Shown here: positions 1-8,893 of the stretch, piece after piece
Numbering within the stretch: the stretch's first letter is position 1
Layout: the number at the start of each line of letters is the position of its first letter
Origin: JAHDNZ01 sp036721855
GTDB taxonomy: Bacteria; Bacillota; DTU065
Reading direction: 5' to 3'
Assembly (NCBI GenBank): GCA_036721855.1
Contig: DAIMKF010000003.1
Location: 1-64,000 of the forward strand
DNA: 64,000 nucleotides
The notes under the pieces: generated by a model
Told to the model about the DNA's origin: nothing
Databases searched by the model: none
What the model saw: the letters and a program-made list of their open reading frames with translations, nothing else
Translations under genes and position numbers: made by a program

Positions 1-78
1 AGCCTAATAGTAACAAAGACCTTTTTACTTGTCTACATATTGGGTCTCAGTTCATTTTGGGCAGGTTTTATTCTTTAA
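1..78 (+). CDS. possible C-terminal end of an unidentified small hydrophobic protein (partial)
   Basis: The frame starting at base 1 is open for 25 codons and ends in TAA at 76-78. The peptide is mostly hydrophobic (…TFLLVYILGLSSFWAGFIL). Small membrane proteins often precede maf in Clostridia, but nothing here is diagnostic and an open stretch this short can occur by chance. The family is not recognised. Confidence 0.25.
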   Translation, partial: SLIVTKTFLLVYILGLSSFWAGFIL

Positions 79-175
79 CTTAGAGAAAATTATTCTTAAG
101 ACAATGCTCTATTTACCAAAGTTCTTAGCTTGTTTTAATAAATTATGAATGGTAAACTGAAGTGAGGAAGGTAAC

Positions 176-748
176 ATGGGACTTATATTAGCATCTCAGT
201 CGCCGAGAAGACGCAAGCTTCTTGATTTACTCCAAATTGATTATCGGGTAGAACCGGCTGTTATAGATGAAGCAATTGCTATTTTAGAACCGGAGGTTCT
301 GGTGAAAAAACTGGCTTTAAACAAAGCTTTTCAAGTAGCAGAGATTTATCCCGAAGATTATATACTTGCCGCTGATACAGTAGTTTGTCTGGGAGAAAAA
401 GTCTTAGGAAAGCCCAAAAACGCTGAGGAAGCTTATGCTTTTTTAAACCTGCTTAGTGGAAAAACTCATCAGGTCTTAACCGGAATCGCTTTAATAGGAC
501 TTCAAGCTAATTTCACAAAGGTTATTTCTGAGGTAACTGAAGTGGATTTTCGAGTCATAAGACCTAGAGAGATTGATTATTATATCAAGACCAAAGAGCC
601 CTTTGATAAAGCGGGTGGATATGGCATCCAGGGTTTTGGAGGCGTTTTTGTAACAGCCATAAGAGGTTCCTACCACAATGTAGTTGGCTTACCCTTGGCC
701 CAAACAGTAAAGCTTTTAGGAGAAGCCGGTCTATATTCTATGTGGTAG
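176..748 (+). CDS. maf: Maf family nucleotide pyrophosphatase
   Basis: A 190-residue cytoplasmic protein of the Maf/HAM1 superfamily. Members hydrolyse non-canonical or methylated nucleoside triphosphates to monophosphates, and their overexpression blocks septation in Bacillus. The family signature SQSPRRRKLL is at residues 7-16, the acidic DTVV motif at 67-70, GKTHQVLTG near 95-103, and the DKAGGYGIQG loop near 145. Length is normal for the family. The ATG start at 176 sits behind GAGGAAGG at 163-170. It is the first complete gene of a colinear block with radC and mreBCD, 10 bp from radC, which is the usual clostridial order. No anomaly is seen. Confidence 0.95.
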   Translation: MGLILASQSPRRRKLLDLLQIDYRVEPAVIDEAIAILEPEVLVKKLALNKAFQVAEIYPEDYILAADTVVCLGEKVLGKPKNAEEAYAFLNLLSGKTHQVLTGIALIGLQANFTKVISEVTEVDFRVIRPREIDYYIKTKEPFDKAGGYGIQGFGGVFVTAIRGSYHNVVGLPLAQTVKLLGEAGLYSMW

Positions 749-758
749 GAGGATTGGT

Positions 759-1439
759 ATGTGGCGAATTAAAGAATTACCTCAAAATGAAAGGCCTAGA
801 GAAAAACTAGCTAGATGGGGTGCTAAAGCCCTTTCTAATCAGGAACTTTTAGCTATCTTACTAGGAAGTGGCTATGAGGGTGTCTCCGCTATTGCTTTAG
901 CAGACAAGCTTCTGTGCAAAGTCGGAGGCTTAAGAGGGCTTAAGGACATCTCAATTACCGAGCTACAAGAAATTAGAGGTATCGGAGAAGCTAAAGCCAT
1001 TATGCTGATGGCCTTAATTGAATTATCGCAAAGGCTTAACACCCTAGAACCTCAGTATATGGCTAGTCTACAATCAGCCCAAGAGGTCTACGATCTTTTA
1101 GCTGCTACAGTTAAAGATTTAGATCGCGAGCATTTTATGGCACTACTTTTAGATAACAGACACCGGCTATTAGAGATTGAAACCGTATCAATAGGCTGCC
1201 TCGATGCATCTATAGTTCATCCAAGAGAGCTTTTTAAGAGTTGTGTGCGTCGAAGTGCCGCAGGTATTATTATTGTTCATAACCATCCAAGTGGTGATTC
1301 TAGACCCTCTTTAGAGGATAAACTAGTAACACAAAGGTTGCTTGAAGGTGGGAAATTGCTTGGCATTAGTATTCTTGATCATGTAATTATCGCAGGAGAC
1401 TCTTTTTACAGCATGCAAGAACACGGTATGCTAGATTAG
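759..1439 (+). CDS. radC: RadC family JAMM-domain DNA repair protein
   Basis: A 226-residue RadC/YsnA-type protein. An N-terminal helix-hairpin-helix (LQEIRGIGEAKA, about residues 68-79) precedes a C-terminal JAB1/MPN domain whose metal-binding motif HNHPSGD is followed by S and D (…SRPSLED), the H-x-H-x10-D pattern of JAMM metalloproteins. The biochemical role of RadC is unsettled; the old link to radiation resistance was withdrawn and a role in competence or recombination has been proposed. It lies between maf and mreB with 10- and 18-bp gaps, the standard Bacillus/Clostridia arrangement, so co-transcription is likely. Length is typical. Confidence 0.95.
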   Translation: MWRIKELPQNERPREKLARWGAKALSNQELLAILLGSGYEGVSAIALADKLLCKVGGLRGLKDISITELQEIRGIGEAKAIMLMALIELSQRLNTLEPQYMASLQSAQEVYDLLAATVKDLDREHFMALLLDNRHRLLEIETVSIGCLDASIVHPRELFKSCVRRSAAGIIIVHNHPSGDSRPSLEDKLVTQRLLEGGKLLGISILDHVIIAGDSFYSMQEHGMLD

Positions 1440-1457
1440 AAAGGGGCATAAACACAG

Positions 1458-2474
1458 ATGGCTTTTGGATTATATAAAGATTTAGGTATAGACTTGGGAA
1501 CAGCAAACACCTTGGTATATATGAAAGGCAAAGGCATTGTTCTTAGAGAACCTTCGGTTGTTGCTTTAGATAAAAATACCAATGAAGTTTTAGCCGTAGG
1601 CAGTGAAGCCAACCGTATGGTTGGGCGTACCCCGGCAAATATTATTGCCGTGCGTCCACTTAAAGAAGGTGTTATAGCTGATTTAGATGTAGCCGAAAAA
1701 ATGTTAAGGCATTATATTTCATTAGTATTAAAACAAAATTTCTTTGTTAGAGCACGTGTTTTGGTAGCTGTGCCAAGCGGTGTTACCGAGGTTGAAAAAC
1801 GTGCTGTGGTCGATGCGGCCAAACAAGCCGGGGCCAAAGAAGCCAAGTTGATTGTTGAACCCATGGCAGCAGCTATTGGGGCGGGACTTCCGGTGCAGGA
1901 AGCGCGTGGGAGTATGATTGTAGATATCGGCGGTGGTACTACGGAAGTGGCAATTATTTCTCTTGGCGGTATGGTAAACCATCAGTCGAGGCGCTCAGCT
2001 GGCGATGAAATGGACATGTCTATTGTGCAGTATATACGTCGTACCTATAGCTTATTAATAGGTACTCCTTCTGCTGAAAGGGTAAAATTTGAGATTGGAG
2101 CCGCTTACCTTGAAGCCGAAGAGATGGACAAAACCATGGAAATTAGAGGCAGAGATCTGGTAACCGGCTTACCGAACACAGTAACAGTTTCAGTCAGAGA
2201 GATACAGGGAGCTTTACGCGAGTCGGTACAAAATATTATTGATTCGGTACGCATGACCCTCGAGACAACCCCGGCTGAACTGGCAGCAGATATTATGGAA
2301 AACGGAATTGTCCTTGCTGGTGGCAGTTCGCTTCTTAAGGGTTTGGATAAGCTGCTGGCCAAAGAAACAGGTATGCCTGTACATCTGGCCGAAGAACCTC
2401 TTAATTGTGTGGCCATCGGGGCCGGCAAGGCTTTGGAACATTTTGATCTTCTGGAACGTGTTGTCGCTCGTTAA
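1458..2474 (+). CDS. mreB: rod-shape determining actin homologue MreB
   Basis: A 338-residue bacterial actin that polymerises at the inner membrane and guides the elongasome in rod-shaped cells. Phosphate-binding DLGTANTLVY is near residues 11-20, the second phosphate loop DIGGGTTEVAII is near 158, and the adenosine motif LAGGSSLLKGL is near 287. Length matches the family. The ATG at 1458 follows AAAGGGG at about 1440-1446. It begins the mreB-mreC-mreD-PBP2 set, whose products form one membrane complex. The organism is therefore probably rod-shaped (inference). Confidence 0.97.
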   Translation: MAFGLYKDLGIDLGTANTLVYMKGKGIVLREPSVVALDKNTNEVLAVGSEANRMVGRTPANIIAVRPLKEGVIADLDVAEKMLRHYISLVLKQNFFVRARVLVAVPSGVTEVEKRAVVDAAKQAGAKEAKLIVEPMAAAIGAGLPVQEARGSMIVDIGGGTTEVAIISLGGMVNHQSRRSAGDEMDMSIVQYIRRTYSLLIGTPSAERVKFEIGAAYLEAEEMDKTMEIRGRDLVTGLPNTVTVSVREIQGALRESVQNIIDSVRMTLETTPAELAADIMENGIVLAGGSSLLKGLDKLLAKETGMPVHLAEEPLNCVAIGAGKALEHFDLLERVVAR

Positions 2475-2485
2475 GAATACTCTTT

Positions 2486-2522
2486 GAGGGGAGGGGAGCG
2501 GCATAGCTGGCCGCAACATGTA
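2486..2522 (+). promoter_or_regulatory. mreC ribosome-binding site separated from its start by a GC hairpin
   Basis: A purine-rich Shine-Dalgarno run (GAGGGGAGGGGAG, 2486-2498) lies 23 bases before the mreC ATG, too far for direct use. Between them GCGGC (2498-2502) pairs with GCCGC (2510-2514) around a 7-base loop. Folding would bring the Shine-Dalgarno to about 7 bases from the ATG. A second, weaker pairing, GGCATA (2500-2505) with TATGCC (2521-2526), would instead bury the start codon, so the leader may have two states. That last point is inference. Confidence 0.5.
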
Positions 2523-3394
2523 TGCCTAAAAAACTTCAGCTTCTGCTCTCCATTGCGGTGGGGGTTTTGTTACTTATTATAATTTTTATTACTGCAGTCC
2601 CCAAAAGACAACTAAGTGGTATAGAAAAACTTTATCGTGAGCTTGTGGCTCCGCTTCAAAAAGGACTAGCAATTGTAAGTGGCAGTATGGTTGATACCAT
2701 CAGTTACCTAAAAAGTTTAAAACATGCCGCCGGTGAAGCGGAAAAACTAAGGGATGAGTTGGTTAAAGCCCAATTTGAATTAGAGAAAGCCAAAGAAATT
2801 GCCCTGGAAAACCAGCGTCTTAAGGAATTGGTCGGTTTTAAAAAGGAAGCTGAGTCCAAACTGGTGCCGACAAGAGTAATCGGCAGAGATCCCAGGGCCT
2901 GGCTAAAAACAATTGTCATTGATAAGGGGCAAAACCATAATGTGAGAGTAGGTATACCCATTGTAACCTATTCAGGTATTGTAGGACATGTCACAGGGAC
3001 TACCAGAAACACTGCTCAAGTAACACTTTTAGTTGATCCCAAAACTACATTAGGCGGTATTGTGCAACGCACAAGAGATTTTGTAGTAATCGACAACGCT
3101 GATCCCAAGGGGCAGCTAAGGGTGACACCTCTATACCAAAAAGAAGATAATAACCAAACTACCTCCACAGTGGTTGATTTCCAAACAGGTGATCTTGTAG
3201 TTACTTCAGGATTCGGAGGTATTTACCCCAAAGGGCTTACCATTGGCACTATTATTGCAGTTAAGCAAGGCAGCGAAGGACTGGTAGGAACTCTATCTCC
3301 TTCGGTAGATTTTCGTCGTTTAGAGGAAGTCTTTATTCTCTTTGAACAAAATGTTTTCAGCGAGGAGGGAAGGGAAAGCCCCGCCTCACAATGA
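2522..3394 (+). CDS. mreC: rod-shape determining protein MreC
   Basis: A 290-residue bitopic membrane protein. A hydrophobic segment lies at residues 8-27 (LLLSIAVGVLLLIIIFITAV), a predicted coiled coil at about 65-105 (AAGEAEKLRDELVKAQFELE…), and then two beta-rich extracytoplasmic domains (residues 115-270). It scaffolds PBP2 and RodA in lateral wall synthesis. It follows mreB by 47 bp and overlaps mreD by 4 bp. The ATG at 2522 is the first in-frame ATG; a CTG at 2507 is the only upstream alternative before a stop. Translation initiation may be controlled by the leader hairpin described at 2486-2522. Confidence 0.93.
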   Translation: MPKKLQLLLSIAVGVLLLIIIFITAVPKRQLSGIEKLYRELVAPLQKGLAIVSGSMVDTISYLKSLKHAAGEAEKLRDELVKAQFELEKAKEIALENQRLKELVGFKKEAESKLVPTRVIGRDPRAWLKTIVIDKGQNHNVRVGIPIVTYSGIVGHVTGTTRNTAQVTLLVDPKTTLGGIVQRTRDFVVIDNADPKGQLRVTPLYQKEDNNQTTSTVVDFQTGDLVVTSGFGGIYPKGLTIGTIIAVKQGSEGLVGTLSPSVDFRRLEEVFILFEQNVFSEEGRESPASQ

Positions 3395-3867
3395 AAAAAT
3401 GGCTTTATCTACTGCTTACCTTTTTCCTAGCCATTGTTGAAATTGCCTTTATACCTTTAATTACGGTTAAAGTCCCGGCTCTAGTTTTGCTGGCGACAAT
3501 TTTAAGTGGTCTTAAAGTTAGTTCGCGCTTTGGTTTATTAACGGGAATTGTTGGTGGCTTGGCCATCGATCTTTTCTCAGGTTTTGCTATGCCGCAAATG
3601 GCGATTTGTTATGGATTTATCGGTTTGTTAGCCGGTTTAATTGCAATCCAAATGTTTGATTTAGGCTTAATTACTTATCTTCTAGCAACATTAGTGGCCA
3701 CAGTGCTTTCCGCTTTGATGGCCACCTTTTTTTCATTAGCCTTTAACTACAAGGGCTGGCATTTTAGCCTAAACTTAACTGAATTGGGCCAGTCAATAGC
3801 AGTTAATCTGCTTCTGAGTGTATTATTCTACTTTTTGTTATCAAAAGCGATGCCCAAAGAGGACTAG
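3391..3867 (+). CDS. mreD: rod-shape determining membrane protein MreD
   Basis: A 158-residue polytopic membrane protein with about five hydrophobic segments (first at residues 4-24, last at 135-152). Primary sequence conservation in MreD is low; the call rests on size, hydropathy and its place between mreC and the PBP2 gene. The ATG overlaps the mreC stop as ATGA, so translation is probably coupled. It forms part of the MreBCD elongation complex. Confidence 0.88.
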   Translation: MKKWLYLLLTFFLAIVEIAFIPLITVKVPALVLLATILSGLKVSSRFGLLTGIVGGLAIDLFSGFAMPQMAICYGFIGLLAGLIAIQMFDLGLITYLLATLVATVLSALMATFFSLAFNYKGWHFSLNLTELGQSIAVNLLLSVLFYFLLSKAMPKED

Positions 3868-3879
3868 AGGGGAATAAAA

Positions 3880-5730
3880 ATGAGAGACTTTGATCTGCAA
3901 GAATTAACTATCTATCCCAAAAGAACTAAAGTACTCATTTGGTTTTTTGCGACAATTTTTATAGTTCTGCTGATGCGGCTTTGGTATTTGCAAATTATTC
4001 AAGGTGAAAACTTTAGTGAGGTGGCTATTAATCAAAGAACTCGTGTCGTATCTGTTTTTGCACCAAGAGGGACTATCTATGACCGTCATGGTGTACCTCT
4101 TGTCACCAACCGCCTTGCTTTTACCATAAGTGTTTTGCCTGATGTGGCCAAGGAGTTAAGGCAGTCTCCTTCTGAGGTAAAAATCCTGGCTGAAATCTTA
4201 GAAAAAAGCGAAGAAGACATAATTAAGGCTCTGTCACCTACTCGTAAAGATCGCTTAGGCTATGAGCCGTTTAGATTGTTAGAAGATGCAGATGCTAAAA
4301 AAGCGATGTCCATTTATGAACAAAACTGGAGGTTACCTGGGGTTATTGTGGAAAAAGTACCCATACGCCATTATGTTTATGACAGTCTGGCTGCCCATGT
4401 TCTGGGTCATGTGGGCATGATCAGTATCGATGAGCTTCAAAACTGGTCTGAATTAGGGTATGGTGCCAATCACAAAGTAGGTAAATATGGTCTGGAAAGA
4501 TATTATGAATTGGAATTAAAAGGTCAAGATGGAGCAGTTGAAATAGAGATCGATGCTAAGCAGATGCCGGTAAGAGAACTCGGTAGAAAAGAACCAATAA
4601 GAGGTCATGATCTGATTCTTACTTTAGACTATCGGTTGCAAGCTATTGCCAAAGCAGTTATTGAGGAGGAGGCCAAAACTTTAGAAGAAGCCAATAACAA
4701 GATGGCTGGAGCGGCCGTAGTGGCTCTTGATCCTAGAAGTGGCGAGGTATTAGCCTTGTTTAGCTACCCTGACTTTAACCCCAATACCTATAGCCAAGAT
4801 TTTTTAGAGATAGGCAAAGATGGGCGTTCTCCACTTCTTAACCGCGTCTTGCGAGGTACCTATCCCCCGGGTTCGGCCTTTAAGCCGGTTACAATGGCTA
4901 GTGCACTTAACGAAGGTTTGGTAACAGAGAAGACTACTTTTTACGATGCTCCTTACCCCTTTGGTGTGGGAGGGTGGGATCCGGAATCGAAAAAACGCTG
5001 TAAATACGGACCTCACGGTAAAATCGATCTGCTTACCGGTTTACAGTATTCGTGTAATATTCCCTTTTATGAGATGGGTAGGGAATTAGGAATAGATAAG
5101 CTGTCAGAGTATGCCCGACAATTTGGTTTTGGAGAAAAAACCGGGCTCGATCTCTACCCCAACGAGTTTGTTGGTTTAATACCGGATCGGCAGTGGAAAA
5201 AAAACAATTATACTAAAGCTGAAGACAAGATCTGGTATCCGGTTGAAACCTTGGATGTAGCTATCGGCCAGGGTGCTACTAAAGTAACACCATTACAGAT
5301 GGCTTTGTTTGTCAGTATAATTGCCAACGGTGGTATTGTCTATCAACCATACCTGGTAAAAGAAATATTAGACAGCAAAGGAGAAGTATTAAGAGAATTT
5401 AAGCCGGTTAAAAAAAGAGATGTGCAGCTAGATTCAAAGACAATCAAAACCGTTCAAGAAGGTTTAAATAGAGTTACCTTACCGGGAGGTACGGCAGGCA
5501 AAGCTTTTAACGGCTTTCCGGTTGTAGTTGCCGGCAAAACCGGCAGTGCGGAAGTACCGGGCAAAGAAAGCCATGCTTGGTTTATTGGCTATGCTCCGGC
5601 AGATAATCCAGAGTTAGTTCTTGTGGTTTTGATTGAAAATGGTGGCACCGGAGGAGGAGTTGCAGCTCCGCTTGCACGTAAAATCATGGAAGAATACCTG
5701 TTTCCGACGGATTTAAAAGACAGCGATTAA
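3880..5730 (+). CDS. mrdA: penicillin-binding protein 2 (elongasome transpeptidase)
   Basis: A 616-residue class B penicillin-binding protein. There is a single transmembrane helix at about residues 20-40, a PBP dimerisation domain at about 55-225 (including RGTIYDRHGVPL), and a transpeptidase domain to the C-terminus. Catalytic motifs are intact: S332-A-F-K335 (SxxK), S391-C-N (SxN) and K553-T-G. It crosslinks peptidoglycan during lateral growth with RodA, which is encoded 2 kb downstream. It is the last gene before a clear terminator, so maf-to-mrdA probably forms one transcription unit. Length is typical for Firmicutes PBP2. Confidence 0.95.
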   Translation: MRDFDLQELTIYPKRTKVLIWFFATIFIVLLMRLWYLQIIQGENFSEVAINQRTRVVSVFAPRGTIYDRHGVPLVTNRLAFTISVLPDVAKELRQSPSEVKILAEILEKSEEDIIKALSPTRKDRLGYEPFRLLEDADAKKAMSIYEQNWRLPGVIVEKVPIRHYVYDSLAAHVLGHVGMISIDELQNWSELGYGANHKVGKYGLERYYELELKGQDGAVEIEIDAKQMPVRELGRKEPIRGHDLILTLDYRLQAIAKAVIEEEAKTLEEANNKMAGAAVVALDPRSGEVLALFSYPDFNPNTYSQDFLEIGKDGRSPLLNRVLRGTYPPGSAFKPVTMASALNEGLVTEKTTFYDAPYPFGVGGWDPESKKRCKYGPHGKIDLLTGLQYSCNIPFYEMGRELGIDKLSEYARQFGFGEKTGLDLYPNEFVGLIPDRQWKKNNYTKAEDKIWYPVETLDVAIGQGATKVTPLQMALFVSIIANGGIVYQPYLVKEILDSKGEVLREFKPVKKRDVQLDSKTIKTVQEGLNRVTLPGGTAGKAFNGFPVVVAGKTGSAEVPGKESHAWFIGYAPADNPELVLVVLIENGGTGGGVAAPLARKIMEEYLFPTDLKDSD

Positions 5731-5766
5731 GCCGCTTAAGGTATTAATTCCTTGAGCGGTTTTTCA
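5731..5766 (+). terminator. rho-independent terminator after mrdA
   Basis: The inverted repeat CCGCTTAAGG / CCTTGAGCGG (one mismatch) closes an 8-base loop and is followed by TTTTTC. It begins one base after the mrdA stop codon. Confidence 0.85.
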
Positions 5767-5895
5767 GGTAGACAAGTATTAAGCCAATTAAATAAAAACT
5801 CAAAGTGTTTGACAAATACCAACAAATCTTTGGCAGGAAAACGGCCTAATCTCTAGAAATGCTCAAATGATAAGTTTTTAGGAAAGAGTGATCTC

Positions 5896-6585
5896 ATGCC
5901 AGCAAACCAACTTCGAATTAAAGGCAGCAAAAACGGTATAATTATTCAGTTCGAAGAAGGAGAGATAGAGCAGGCTGTAGCACTTCTTGAGGACAAGCTT
6001 AAAGCTAACCCGGGTTTTTTTCTTGGTACGGAAGCTATCTTAGTATTTCCCGAAGAAACAAACCTTGATGAGGAGTTGCTTATAAAAATAGTCCAAATAC
6101 TTAGCCTGGGGAAAGTAAAATTAAGAGAGATTAGACGCGAAAGCAGCACTGACTTATTAAAGATTCAAACCAGTAAAGCAGTTAGGGATGTAATTAGAGA
6201 AAGAAGACTGTTTTGGGTAGAAAGGCGTTTAAGATCGGGGGATAAAATCTCTGTAGACGGAGATCTGGTTTTAATCGGTGATGTTAATCCAGGGGCAGAG
6301 GTTTCGGCGGGGGGTAACATTCTTGTGTGGGGGAGTTTGCTTGGTGTGGCCCATGCTGGTCGTGATGGTGATGATAAAGCAAGAATAATGGCTCTGAGAC
6401 TTAAAGCTACTCAACTTAGAATCGCAGGCCATATTTCGCGTGCACCTGATGAATCCCTGGAACCTCAGGGACCGGAAGTGGCAAGAGTCGGTGCCGATGG
6501 TATTTTAATTGAAACTTGGGAAAAAGTTGCTAAAGAACAACCCCAACCCTTTTGGCGTCGTCTGTTACACGGCAGGGAGGTTTGA
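5896..6585 (+). CDS. minC: septum site-determining protein MinC
   Basis: A 229-residue inhibitor of FtsZ polymerisation. The N-terminal domain (residues 1-100) binds FtsZ. After a linker, the C-terminal right-handed beta-helix (about 112-205: SGDKISVDGDLVLIGDVNPGAE…AGGNILVWGSLLGVAHAG) binds MinD. The G-rich repeats are the diagnostic part. The ATG at 5896 is preceded by GGAAAGAG. A TTGACA hexamer lies upstream at 5809-5814, but no matching -10 follows at proper spacing, so the promoter is unresolved. It starts the minC-minD-minE unit. Confidence 0.93.
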   Translation: MPANQLRIKGSKNGIIIQFEEGEIEQAVALLEDKLKANPGFFLGTEAILVFPEETNLDEELLIKIVQILSLGKVKLREIRRESSTDLLKIQTSKAVRDVIRERRLFWVERRLRSGDKISVDGDLVLIGDVNPGAEVSAGGNILVWGSLLGVAHAGRDGDDKARIMALRLKATQLRIAGHISRAPDESLEPQGPEVARVGADGILIETWEKVAKEQPQPFWRRLLHGREV

Positions 6586-6588
6586 TTA

Positions 6589-7395
6589 ATGAGTGGTAAG
6601 TCTATCGTAGTTACATCAGGTAAAGGTGGAGTGGGAAAAACCACCACAACAGCTAATTTAGGAGCAGCATTGGCCTTAGAAGGTAAAAGTGTTGTCCTTT
6701 TAGATGCCGATATCGGTCTTAGAAATCTTGATGTTGTCATGGGACTTGAAAATCGCATTGTTTATGATCTGATTAATGTTGTTGAGGAAGTTTGTACTTT
6801 TCGTAAAGCTTTGATTAAGGATAAGCGAATTGAAGGATTATATCTGATGCCGGCTGCTCAAACTAAAGATAAAGATGCGGTAAAACCAGAGCAGATGAAA
6901 AAGCTTATTGAAGATATCAAAACAGAATTTGATTATGTACTTATTGATTGTCCGGCAGGAATTGAACAGGGGTTTTTAAATGCCATAAGCGGCGCTGATG
7001 AAGCAGTTATTGTGGTAACACCGGAGATATCATCTGTTAGAGATGCAGATAGAGTAGTTGGTCTCCTTGATAAAAAAGGCAATATTCCTCTAAATAACAT
7101 GCATATGCTTGTTAATCGCATTCGCATGGATATGGTAAGAAAAAAGGAAATGCTGGATGTCTCAGATATTGAAGAGCTTCTGCAAATAAATGTTCTGGGT
7201 GTAGTACCAGATGATGAATCCGTAATTGTATCAACAAACAAGGGAGAGCCAATTGTTCTTTCTAACAAAAATAGCGTGGCCCAAGCCTATCGTGATGCAG
7301 CAGGAAGGCTCCTTGGCAGAGAGATTCCTTTTGATGACAAACATCAAAATGGATTTGTAGGTGCTGTATTGCGGTTTTTTGGGCTTGCGGAATAG
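6589..7395 (+). CDS. minD: septum site-determining ATPase MinD
   Basis: A 268-residue deviant Walker ATPase of the ParA/MinD family. The P-loop GKGGVGKTTTT is at residues 11-21, switch I DADIGLRNLD near 40-49, and switch II DCPAGIEQG near 120. The C-terminus (FVGAVLRFFGLAE) forms the amphipathic membrane-targeting helix. It recruits MinC to the membrane and is displaced by MinE. It starts 3 bp after minC and lies 12 bp before minE. Having MinE rather than only DivIVA implies that a pole-to-pole oscillator is possible (established for the family, inferred here). Confidence 0.97.
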   Translation: MSGKSIVVTSGKGGVGKTTTTANLGAALALEGKSVVLLDADIGLRNLDVVMGLENRIVYDLINVVEEVCTFRKALIKDKRIEGLYLMPAAQTKDKDAVKPEQMKKLIEDIKTEFDYVLIDCPAGIEQGFLNAISGADEAVIVVTPEISSVRDADRVVGLLDKKGNIPLNNMHMLVNRIRMDMVRKKEMLDVSDIEELLQINVLGVVPDDESVIVSTNKGEPIVLSNKNSVAQAYRDAAGRLLGREIPFDDKHQNGFVGAVLRFFGLAE

Positions 7396-7407
7396 GGAGC
7401 TGGTGGT

Positions 7408-7677
7408 ATGTTTGATTTAAGAAAGCTATTTGGTTTGGATATAGGCAGTAAGAAAACTGCCAAAGAGAGGTTGCGTCTTGTTCTAATCCATGACCGGGCC
7501 ACTGTATCCCAACAGACAATTGAAGCCATGAAGCGAGATTTAATCGAGGTAATCTCATGCTATCTTGATATTGATACCGATGATTTGGAATTTAAGATGG
7601 AGTCTCAAAATGAAAAAGTTGCTTTAGTAGCAAATATACCCATTATCACAGGCAAGAAGGGTATTAAGGGGGCTTAA
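7408..7677 (+). CDS. minE: cell division topological specificity factor MinE
   Basis: An 89-residue MinE. The N-terminal membrane/MinD-contact segment includes SKKTAKERLRLVLIHDRA (residues 14-31), followed by the conserved dimerisation fold with LIEVISCYLDID. It stimulates MinD ATPase and places the Min ring. The ATG at 7408 lies behind GGGAGCTGGTG. MinE is patchily present in Firmicutes and is common in spore-forming Clostridia. Length is standard. Confidence 0.93.
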   Translation: MFDLRKLFGLDIGSKKTAKERLRLVLIHDRATVSQQTIEAMKRDLIEVISCYLDIDTDDLEFKMESQNEKVALVANIPIITGKKGIKGA

Positions 7678-7681
7678 AAGA

Positions 7682-7702
7682 AGCCCTCTTTTGGGGAGGG
7701 CT
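7682..7702 (+). promoter_or_regulatory. hairpin that buries the rodA Shine-Dalgarno
   Basis: AGCCCTC (7682-7688) pairs with GAGGGCT (7696-7702). The second arm and the adjoining GGGG are the rodA ribosome-binding site, with ATG at 7707. Folding would lower translation of rodA relative to minCDE, or couple it to ribosomes leaving minE. This is seen in the sequence; the regulatory effect is inferred. Confidence 0.45.
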
Positions 7703-7706
7703 AATA

Positions 7707-8834
7707 ATGTTAACCGACAGATATCTACATAATCTGAACTGGTCCATTGTCATAGTTACATTAACCCTAATTGTAACCGGTCTTGTTTTTATCTACAGTT
7801 CAACTTATGCCTCGCAGTCAGTTAATCTAGGCCTAGAACCCACAAGCTATCTTAAAAAGCAGTTATTATTTGTGGCTTTAGGACTAGTAGCCGGCATCAT
7901 AACAGCTTTGATGGATTATAGAGATTTTGGCAAATTTGCTTGGATAATTTATTTTGCCACACTCCTATTACTGATAGCTGTGCCCTTTATCGGCAAAGAA
8001 GTAAATGGTTCTAAACGCTGGCTTAATATCGGCACTTTTATTTCCATCCAACCATCCGAGATTGCTAAACTGGCAGTGATTTTAGCTTTAGCACGGTTTT
8101 TTTCTGACAAGAAGCCCCCATTTACTTTACTAGAGATCACTCAGGCTGTTGTAATAATTGCCATACCTACACTGCTGGTAATGAAACAGCCGGATTTGGG
8201 CACCGGAATGGTCTTTTTAATCCTGACATTCGGCATGTTTTTTCTGGCAGGTCTGGATCTAAAAGTTTTAGGTGGAGCGGTTTTGGCAGGCCTAATAGCG
8301 GCACCTTTGCTTTATATGTTTAAACTAGAGGGTTATCAAAAAAACCGGATCAGGGTTTTTTTAGATCCTACTTTTGATGTTTACGGTGCAGGCTACAATG
8401 TCAGGCAGTCTAAGATTGCCATCGGTTCCGGGCGTCTTTGGGGGAAGGGATTATTTAACAGCAGCCAAAGTCAACTTAACTGGCTGCCGGAACATCACAC
8501 AGACTATATTTTTGCTGTAATAGGTGAAGAACTGGGTTTAATTGGTTCGGCAGCTGTTTTAGGTCTCTATTTTTATCTGGTTTATCAAGGGGTTAAAATA
8601 ACCCTCGAAGCTAGAGATCGTTTTGGAGCGCTTCTTGCCGGTGGTATCACCATATTTTTCTTTTCTCATGTACTGATTAATATCGGTGGAGCAGTTGGCC
8701 TGATGCCATCTACAGGATTGCCGTTGCCGTTTATCAGTTATGGTGTTAACAACTTGCTGGTAAATATGATTGCCGTTGGTCTACTGCTTTCAATTGGTAT
8801 GAGGCAAAAGAAGCTAAACTTCTATGGCACTTAA
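7707..8834 (+). CDS. rodA: peptidoglycan polymerase RodA (FtsW/RodA/SpoVE family)
   Basis: A 375-residue SEDS glycosyltransferase with about ten transmembrane segments. It polymerises lipid II into glycan strands with PBP2 in the elongasome. Family signatures include NGSKRWLNIGTFISIQPSEIAKLAVILALA (about 98-128, given here in parts: NGSKRW and QPSEIAKLA), the catalytic-loop region EHHTDYIFAVIGEELG near 258-273, and GGAVGLMPSTGLPLPFISYG near 330-349. It follows the min genes rather than mrdA, a known clostridial order. Assignment to RodA rather than SpoVE/FtsW rests on this context. Confidence 0.9.
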   Translation: MLTDRYLHNLNWSIVIVTLTLIVTGLVFIYSSTYASQSVNLGLEPTSYLKKQLLFVALGLVAGIITALMDYRDFGKFAWIIYFATLLLLIAVPFIGKEVNGSKRWLNIGTFISIQPSEIAKLAVILALARFFSDKKPPFTLLEITQAVVIIAIPTLLVMKQPDLGTGMVFLILTFGMFFLAGLDLKVLGGAVLAGLIAAPLLYMFKLEGYQKNRIRVFLDPTFDVYGAGYNVRQSKIAIGSGRLWGKGLFNSSQSQLNWLPEHHTDYIFAVIGEELGLIGSAAVLGLYFYLVYQGVKITLEARDRFGALLAGGITIFFFSHVLINIGGAVGLMPSTGLPLPFISYGVNNLLVNMIAVGLLLSIGMRQKKLNFYGT

Positions 8835-8893
8835 TCTTGGCCAAGCTGGAGTTTGCCAGCCTTGGCCTTTTAACTGGAAAGGAGCAAAATAAT

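Noticed and set aside
5809..5814. TTGACA as the minC promoter
   Set aside because: No acceptable -10 lies 16-18 bp downstream; the next TAATCT is 32 bp away.
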